This document shows positions 58,532 to 64,000 of a stretch of 64,000 bases of DNA, piece after piece (within the stretch, counting starts at the first letter, position 1; the number at the start of each line of letters is the position of its first letter). The stretch is from NCBI GenBank assembly GCA_036725345.1, contig DAIMEJ010000001.1, positions 1 through 64,000 of the forward strand, in the 5' to 3' direction. This DNA comes from JAPLJU01 sp036725345. Its GTDB lineage: Bacteria > Desulfobacterota > Syntrophia > Syntrophales > UBA2192. The position numbers and the translations under genes were made by a program. The notes under the pieces are model-generated. The model saw only the letters and a list, made by a program, of their open reading frames with translations, searched no databases and was not told the origin of the DNA.

Positions 58532-60328
58532 TTGAACGAGAAAATCACCATCCTGCCTGATGAGCTGACCCAAAAGATCGCCGCGGGCGAGGTCATCGAG
58601 AGGCCGGCCTCCATCGTGAAGGAACTCCTGGAGAACGCCCTGGACGCGGGGGCGACGGAAATCACCGTGGAGATCCGGAAGGGCGGGAAAGAATTCATCC
58701 GCGTGATGGATAACGGCGAGGGGATGGGGCGCAGGGACGCCTCCCTGGCCTTCGAACGTCACGCGACGAGCAAGATCGCGAGCTTCGATGATCTCTACCG
58801 GGTCCGGACTTTCGGTTTCCGGGGGGAGGCCCTTCCGAGTGTCGCGGCCGTGTCGCGAGTGGAACTCCTGACGAAGCAGGGGGAGTCGCCCGCGGGCACC
58901 CGGGTGGTCGTCGAGGCGGGGAAGGTCAAGAGCGTAAGCGACACCGGCTGCCCCGCCGGCACCTCCGTCTCCGTGAGCCGGATTTTCGACAATGTCCCCG
59001 TCCGCAAGAAATTTCTGAAACAGGACGCCACCGAACAGGGGCACTGCGTCGACGTCATCTCGAGGATCGCCCTCGCCCATCCCGGCGTGCGGTTCTCCGT
59101 CCTCGCCGGCGGCAAGCGCCTCCTCGACGTCCCCGGTGCGGCGGATCCCCGCGACCGGATTTCTTTCATCCTCGGGCAGGATCTGCGGGACAGCCTCATA
59201 CCCGTGAAGAAAGAGAAAAAAAACATGACCGTGTCCGGCTTTGTTTCCACGCCGGAACAGACCCGGGCGAACGCGAGGAACATGTTTTTTTACGTCAACA
59301 AACGTTATGTCCGGGACCCGGTCGTGAGCCACGCCGTCATGAGCGCCTACCGGGGGCTCATCGAAAGCAAGCGCTACCCCGCCGTTATGCTCTTCGTGGA
59401 TGTCGCTGCGGAGGAGGTGGACGTCAACGTTCACCCGACGAAGATGGAGATACGGTTCAGAAACCCCGGTGAGGTCCACGACATCGTGACGGAGGCCGTC
59501 GCGGAGCCCCTGGCGAAACTCAGTCCCCGGGCGGGGACAGCGGAGAGTGTCAGGGGGTCCCCCGGCGAGGTTGTGGAGAAATTCAAGGCCGGCGTTTCAG
59601 AGGCCATGAAGCGATACCGTGTGTCCACGGGGAGGGAGAAGGCAATTTTTAGGCCCCTGCGGAAGGAGGAAAATACGCTGAACCGGGAGGTCGAAACCGC
59701 CGGGACAGAACTCTTGCAGGGGGGCGAACCGCCTGATGTCCGGATCCCCTTTTCAGACCTTCGCTATGTGGGGCAGGCCGGCGGGACGTACCTCTTTTTC
59801 GAGCATGAGGGGGGCGTGGTCGTCATCGACCAGCACGCGGCCCATGAGCGGATCCTTTTCGAAGAGCTGAAACGGCGTGCCGCGGGGGAAACCCCGGTCT
59901 CCCAGAGGCTTCTCATGCCCGAGGTGGTTTCATTCCCCCCCAGGGACTACTCGAGCGTCATGGCCTGTATGGACTCCCTGCGGGAAACGGGGTTCGATGC
60001 GGAACCCTTCGGGGGGCACTCCGTCGTCGTCAAGGCCGTTCCCGCCATCCTGGCCCACGTTCATCCCGGCACGCTTTTCAGGGATCTGGCCGACGAGATG
60101 TCCGAACGGGGGAAAGCCGAGGGGCTCGAGGAGCTGAAGGAGAGGGTCCTTACCTTCATGGCCTGCCGGGGCGCCGTCAAAGCCAGTCAGGATCTTTCCC
60201 TTCCGGAGGTCGAAGAGCTCCTGAGGAAACTCGACGAAGTTCCCTTTTCTTCGAGCTGCCCCCACGGGAGACCCGTTTTCACCCAGCTCACATTCCAGGA
60301 ACTGGAAAAGTTATTCAGGCGGTCGTGA
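58532..60328 (+). CDS. mutL: DNA mismatch repair protein MutL
   Basis: A 598-residue MutL. The N-terminal GHKL ATPase has VIERPASIVKELLENALDAG (motif I), MDNGEGM and ATSKIASFDDL with TFGFRGEAL; the C-terminal dimerisation domain carries VVIDQHAAHERILFEELK. The sequence from 365 to 420 is the usual variable linker. A DQHAxxER-type endonuclease motif, DQHAAHERILFE, is visible, as in MutL proteins of bacteria without MutH, so it should nick DNA itself. The stop overlaps miaA by four bases. Confidence 0.95.
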   Translation: MNEKITILPDELTQKIAAGEVIERPASIVKELLENALDAGATEITVEIRKGGKEFIRVMDNGEGMGRRDASLAFERHATSKIASFDDLYRVRTFGFRGEALPSVAAVSRVELLTKQGESPAGTRVVVEAGKVKSVSDTGCPAGTSVSVSRIFDNVPVRKKFLKQDATEQGHCVDVISRIALAHPGVRFSVLAGGKRLLDVPGAADPRDRISFILGQDLRDSLIPVKKEKKNMTVSGFVSTPEQTRANARNMFFYVNKRYVRDPVVSHAVMSAYRGLIESKRYPAVMLFVDVAAEEVDVNVHPTKMEIRFRNPGEVHDIVTEAVAEPLAKLSPRAGTAESVRGSPGEVVEKFKAGVSEAMKRYRVSTGREKAIFRPLRKEENTLNREVETAGTELLQGGEPPDVRIPFSDLRYVGQAGGTYLFFEHEGGVVVIDQHAAHERILFEELKRRAAGETPVSQRLLMPEVVSFPPRDYSSVMACMDSLRETGFDAEPFGGHSVVVKAVPAILAHVHPGTLFRDLADEMSERGKAEGLEELKERVLTFMACRGAVKASQDLSLPEVEELLRKLDEVPFSSSCPHGRPVFTQLTFQELEKLFRRS

Positions 60329-61269
60329 AGAGAGCCGTGTCGGGAAAGACGCTGAGGCCGAAAATCGTCATCATCCTCGGAGCCACTGGCACGGGCAAAA
60401 CGGACCTTTCCCTGAAGCTTGCCCCCCGGCTCGGTGCCGAGATCATCAGCGCCGATTCCATGCAGGTCTATCGCTTCATGGACATCGGAACGGCAAAGCC
60501 CTCACCGGAGGAGCGGGCCCGGGTGAGGCACCACCTCATCGACATCGCGGACCCCGACGAGCAATTCAACGCTTCGCGATTCGCCGCGGAAGCAGGCGGG
60601 GTCATCCGGCGCCTCAGCGCCGCGGGGAGGACGGTCCTCGTCGTGGGAGGCACGGGCCTCTACATCAGGGCCCTGACGGGAGGGCTCATCGAGGGGCCGG
60701 GCCCGGACCGCGAATTCCGCCGCCGGCTTCGGGAGGATTTGAAGAAATCCGGCGCGGCCCGTCTCCACGCCAGACTCAGGGAACTGGACGCGGCGGCCGC
60801 GGGCCGCATCGGCGTGAATGACGCCGTGCGGATCATCCGTGCGCTGGAGGTCTGCGAGCGGGGCGGGGAGCCCATCAGCAAAAAGCAGGAGACACACGGG
60901 TTCAGGCAAAGGCCTTACGATTTCCTGAAAATCGGCCTGCAGCTGCCCAGGCAGGAGCTCTACGAACGGATCAACAGGCGCTGCGAGGACATGATCAGGC
61001 GGGGGATCGTCGACGAGGTTCGAGCCCTCATCGACCGCGGTTACGAGAAAAAGGCCGGTGCCCTCCATTCCCTGGGCTACAGGCACATCATGGGCTGTAT
61101 TCGCGGGGATCTGTCTCAGGAGGAGGCCCTTCGCCTCATGCAGAGGAACACGAGAAACTTCGCAAAGAGGCAGATCACCTGGTTCGGGGCGGATGAAGGC
61201 ATCGAATGGTTCAGTCCGCAGGCCGAGGATTCCATCCTGGCGCGGATCAGGGGCTTTCTGGGCGACTGA
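60325..61269 (+). CDS. miaA: tRNA dimethylallyltransferase
   Basis: A 314-residue MiaA that transfers a dimethylallyl group to A37 of tRNAs reading U-starting codons. The P-loop is GATGTGKTDLSLKLAP, and SADSMQVYRFMDIGTAKPSP and LVVGGTGLYIRAL are the family marks, with DEVRALIDRGYEKKAGALHSLGYRH in the middle in pieces. mutL-miaA is a classic gene order. The start is a GTG at 60325 overlapping the mutL stop. Confidence 0.95.
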   Translation: MKRAVSGKTLRPKIVIILGATGTGKTDLSLKLAPRLGAEIISADSMQVYRFMDIGTAKPSPEERARVRHHLIDIADPDEQFNASRFAAEAGGVIRRLSAAGRTVLVVGGTGLYIRALTGGLIEGPGPDREFRRRLREDLKKSGAARLHARLRELDAAAAGRIGVNDAVRIIRALEVCERGGEPISKKQETHGFRQRPYDFLKIGLQLPRQELYERINRRCEDMIRRGIVDEVRALIDRGYEKKAGALHSLGYRHIMGCIRGDLSQEEALRLMQRNTRNFAKRQITWFGADEGIEWFSPQAEDSILARIRGFLGD

Positions 61270-61516
61270 TCCGCGCCAGGAATTTCCTTGACTTGTTCGG
61301 TGTATAAAGATAAAGAATCGCCAATTGCCTTTGAAAAATCGGGATTTAGGGGAGAAGTCCCCGATCCGGCCTGATTCTCTCCCCAAAGAGGGGAGTCCGC
61401 ATAATCAGTGGAAACGAATAGCACAAAAAGGAAGTAAAGGGTCACGATGCGACCGCACGGGCGCGACGGAGGCAACGCCGGGCCCTGCAAAAAAACGAGT
61501 GATGGAGATGTGCCCC

Positions 61517-64000
61517 ATGGAAGAAGGAATGCTCCCGAAGACGTTCGAACCGGCCGAGATTGAAAAAAAGTGGTACCAGATGTGGCTCGAGCGCCGTTAT
61601 TTCCACGCCGAGGCCGAGAGCACGAAAAAGCCCTTCTGCATTGTGATCCCGCCGCCCAACGTGACGGGCATGCTGCACATGGGCCACGCCCTCAACAACA
61701 CCCTCCAGGACGTCATGACGAGGTTCAGGCGCATGCAGGGGTACAACGCCCTCTGGATGCCCGGGACGGACCACGCGGGCATTGCCACCCAGAACGTCGT
61801 GGAGCAGGAACTCGCCAAACAGGGTATTACCCGGCACGACCTCGGACGGGAGAAATTCATCGAGCGCGTCTGGCAGTGGAAGGAGAAGTACGGCAACGTC
61901 ATTCTCAACCAGCTCCAGAGGCTGGGATGCTCCTGCGACTGGGAACGGGAGCGCTTCACCATGGATCCCGGCTGCTCGCGGGCCGTCCGCGAAACCTTCG
62001 TCAAGCTCTACCACGACGGCCTCATCTACCGCGGCGACTACATCGTCAACTGGTGTCCCCGTTGCCACACGGCCATTTCGGACCTCGAGGTGGAGTTCGA
62101 GGAAGAGGCGGGGGCCCTGTGGGACATCCGCTATCCTTACGCGGACGGGACGGGGGAGATCGTCGTGGCCACGACGCGCCCCGAGACGATGCTCGGCGAC
62201 ACGGCCGTCGCCGTCAACCCCAAGGACAAGCGCTACAGGGACGTGATAGGCAAGAAGGTCATCCTGCCGCTCGTCAACCGGGAGATCCCGATCATCGGCG
62301 ATGATTATGTGACCATGGACTTCGGCTCCGGGGCCGTGAAGATCACGCCCGCCTGCGACCCCGCCGACTTTGAAATGTCGAAGCGGCACAACCTCGAGGT
62401 GATCAAGATCATGGACGGAAGCGCCGTCATCAACGAAAACGGCGGGGTCTACCGGGGGCAGGATCGCTACGTGGCCCGGGACAATGTCGTCAAGGACCTC
62501 GAGAAGGGGGGCTATCTCGTCCGCAAGGAGGCCTACACGCACAACGTGGGGAAGTGCTACCGCTGCAAGACGGATATCGAACCCTTCGTGTCCACGCAGT
62601 GGTTTGTGAGCACGAAACCGCTCGCCAGGACGGCCTCCGCCGCTGTGGTCAAGGGGCAAACCAGGATCGTCCCCAAGATGTGGGAGGGGACCTATTTCGA
62701 CTGGCTCGACAACATCCGTGACTGGTGCATCTCCCGGCAGATCTGGTGGGGTCACCGGATCCCCGTGTGGTACTGCGAGGGGTGCGGGGAGATTGTCGTC
62801 GCCTCGGAAGACCCGACGAAATGCACGAAGTGCGAGGGCGCCAGGCTCCGCCAGGAAGACGACGTGCTCGACACGTGGTTCAGTTCGGCCCTCTGGCCCT
62901 TCTCCACCCTCGGCTGGCCCGAGAAGACCCGGGAGCTGAAAACCTTCTATCCGACGACCCTTTTGGTGACGGGGTTTGACATTCTCTTCTTCTGGGTGGC
63001 CCGGATGATGATGATGGGGCTCTACTGCATGAAGGACGTGCCCTTCACGGATGTCTATCTCCACGCCCTGGTGCGGGACGAGCACGGCGACAAGATGAGC
63101 AAGTCCAAGGGGAACATCATCGATCCCCTCGAAATGATCGACAAGTTCGGCTGCGACGCCTTCCGCTTCACCCTGGCGGCCTTCACGGCCCAGGGGCGGG
63201 ACATCCGCATGTCCGAGCAGAGAATAGAGGGTTACAGGCACTTCGTGACGAAGATCTGGAACGCCGCGAGGCTCTGCCTCATGAACACGGAGGATTTCCC
63301 CGGCGGCGACCTGAAGTTGAAGAAGGAGGACCATTCCCTCTGCGACCGGTGGATCCTCTCCCGGCTCGACGGCGCCGTCGCGGAGACCACGAGAGCCCTC
63401 GACGAGTACCGTTTCAACGATGCCTGCAGCACGATCTACTCCTTCATCTGGCGCGAGTTCTGCGACTGGTACCTGGAGCTTGTCAAACCCGTTCTCTACG
63501 GCAAGGGTGATCCGAAAAAGAAGCTGGCCGCCCAGCAAACGATGCTCCGGGTGCTCAGGACCGCCGTCCAGCTCCTCCACCCCTTCATGCCCTTCGTGAC
63601 GGAGGAAATATGGCACCGGGTCGTCCGGGACGGGAGTTCACTCATGGTGAGCGCCTTCCCCGTGGAGGACGCGGGCCTCAGGGACGAACTCGCCGAGAAG
63701 GAAATGGGGATGATCATCGATGTGGTGGGGATCATCCGGAACATCCGCGGCGAGAAGGGCATCTCGCCGTCGAAGAAGCTCAAGGTCCTCCTGTCCTGCG
63801 CCGACAGGGCCCTCATGCCGCTTCTCGAGGACGGCAGGGATTTCGTTTTCAACATGGCAAGGCTCGATGACCTCAAGATAGCCGGCGCCGTGGAGGACCC
63901 GAAGGGGGCCGCCACGGGGGTTGCCGGCTCCGTGAAGGTCTTCGTCCTGCTCGAAGGGGAGATCGACAGGGCGGGGGAAAAGGCGCGCCTCCGGAAGGAG
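61517..64000 (+). CDS. valS: valyl-tRNA synthetase, 5' part
   Basis: The first ~828 codons of a class I valyl-tRNA synthetase, running off the right edge. HIGH motif PPPNVTGMLHMGHAL, editing-domain pattern TTRPETMLGDTAVAV, zinc-like knuckles in NWCPRCHTAIS, KCYRCKTDI and YCEGCGEIV, and DEHGDKMSKSKGNIIDP (KMSKS) are all seen. It charges tRNA-Val. ATG 61517 follows GGAG at good spacing; ATG 61502 or 61529 are alternatives. In the 230 bases before it I see small hairpins (TCCCC/GGGGA) but no convincing T-box. It closes the housekeeping run. Confidence 0.93.
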   Translation, partial: MEEGMLPKTFEPAEIEKKWYQMWLERRYFHAEAESTKKPFCIVIPPPNVTGMLHMGHALNNTLQDVMTRFRRMQGYNALWMPGTDHAGIATQNVVEQELAKQGITRHDLGREKFIERVWQWKEKYGNVILNQLQRLGCSCDWERERFTMDPGCSRAVRETFVKLYHDGLIYRGDYIVNWCPRCHTAISDLEVEFEEEAGALWDIRYPYADGTGEIVVATTRPETMLGDTAVAVNPKDKRYRDVIGKKVILPLVNREIPIIGDDYVTMDFGSGAVKITPACDPADFEMSKRHNLEVIKIMDGSAVINENGGVYRGQDRYVARDNVVKDLEKGGYLVRKEAYTHNVGKCYRCKTDIEPFVSTQWFVSTKPLARTASAAVVKGQTRIVPKMWEGTYFDWLDNIRDWCISRQIWWGHRIPVWYCEGCGEIVVASEDPTKCTKCEGARLRQEDDVLDTWFSSALWPFSTLGWPEKTRELKTFYPTTLLVTGFDILFFWVARMMMMGLYCMKDVPFTDVYLHALVRDEHGDKMSKSKGNIIDPLEMIDKFGCDAFRFTLAAFTAQGRDIRMSEQRIEGYRHFVTKIWNAARLCLMNTEDFPGGDLKLKKEDHSLCDRWILSRLDGAVAETTRALDEYRFNDACSTIYSFIWREFCDWYLELVKPVLYGKGDPKKKLAAQQTMLRVLRTAVQLLHPFMPFVTEEIWHRVVRDGSSLMVSAFPVEDAGLRDELAEKEMGMIIDVVGIIRNIRGEKGISPSKKLKVLLSCADRALMPLLEDGRDFVFNMARLDDLKIAGAVEDPKGAATGVAGSVKVFVLLEGEIDRAGEKARLRKE

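Noticed and set aside
57401..59479. Long minus-strand open frame (692 codons) opposite truA-rfbD-mutL
   Set aside because: It is antisense to three clearly recognised genes. High G+C third positions open such shadow frames; composition is His/Gly/Asp/Arg-rich with no family likeness.
61270..61516. Leader upstream of valS examined for a T-box riboswitch
   Set aside because: The conserved T-box bulge sequence and a terminator with T run were not found; only short G/C hairpins are present.
61442..63616. Long minus-strand open frame (724 codons) opposite valS
   Set aside because: Shadow of the valyl-tRNA synthetase gene, which has all expected motifs on the plus strand.
1..64000. CRISPR arrays, rRNA, tRNA, prophage and intact insertion sequences
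   Set aside because: I searched by eye and saw no regularly spaced repeats with spacers, no rRNA or tRNA consensus arms and no integrase or intact transposase.

Overview
The window reads as bacterial chromosome from an anaerobic, syntroph-like or sulfate-reducer-like member of Desulfobacterota (former Deltaproteobacteria; Syntrophales-like is my best guess). This rests on gene content: an acetyl-CoA synthetase next to ACT-domain proteins, a 4-hydroxybutyryl-CoA dehydratase with a ferredoxin-like partner, Tat-exported fumarate-reductase-type flavoproteins with a tetraheme cytochrome c, a biotin-enzyme carboxyltransferase, a probable selenoprotein, PEP-CTERM surface protein and CarD. No marker allows a firm species call.

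Layout. 1-6.6 kb: end of acs, an ACT protein, a YHS mini-protein, a gamma-carbonic-anhydrase-like protein, a GNAT enzyme, a 2[4Fe-4S] protein, AbfD and a small Cys-rich protein, interrupted by decayed genes (TctC/Bug and acyl-CoA dehydrogenase tails). 6.6-15.6 kb: ACT protein, membrane-anchored hypothetical, typA, two small membrane proteins, ftsH, a RelE/RHH toxin-antitoxin pair with a palindromic operator, and a permease. 15.6-36 kb is accessory: a RAYT transposase remnant, two secreted phospholipase-C-like proteins plus a lipase-like lipoprotein, two Tat flavoproteins (one with a tetraheme cytochrome), a large RTX protein with a near-perfect internal duplication and three small upstream genes, a ChaN-like protein, a dockerin-tailed lipoprotein flanked by direct repeats, a broken CoA-transferase, and small secreted or hypothetical proteins. 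36-42.6 kb: PEP-CTERM protein, M6 protease, M23 peptidase preceded by a c-di-GMP-I riboswitch, a UGA-containing (probable selenocysteine) redox protein and ArsN2-like acetyltransferase. 42.6-64 kb is mostly housekeeping: macrodomain protein, a circularly permuted phosphoglycerate mutase, pcm and an NlpD-like protein, radical SAM protein, carD, PIN/TRAM protein, ispD-ispF-gltX, carboxyltransferase, pgk, truA-rfbD-mutL-miaA, and the 5' part of valS.

The strongest unusual signals are: (1) an in-frame TGA replacing the first conserved Cys of a C_GCAxxG_C_C family protein, followed by a SECIS-like hairpin at the bacterial spacing; (2) an independent phosphoglycerate mutase whose two halves are in swapped order; (3) a c-di-GMP-I riboswitch in front of a cell-wall peptidase gene; (4) an intergenic family of ~50-bp repeats with inverted-repeat ends (four copies seen) in the same window as a RAYT remnant; (5) a 605-bp duplication inside the RTX gene with one difference that I can see. 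Several catabolic gene remnants in the left third suggest a decaying acyl-CoA/organic-acid utilisation region.
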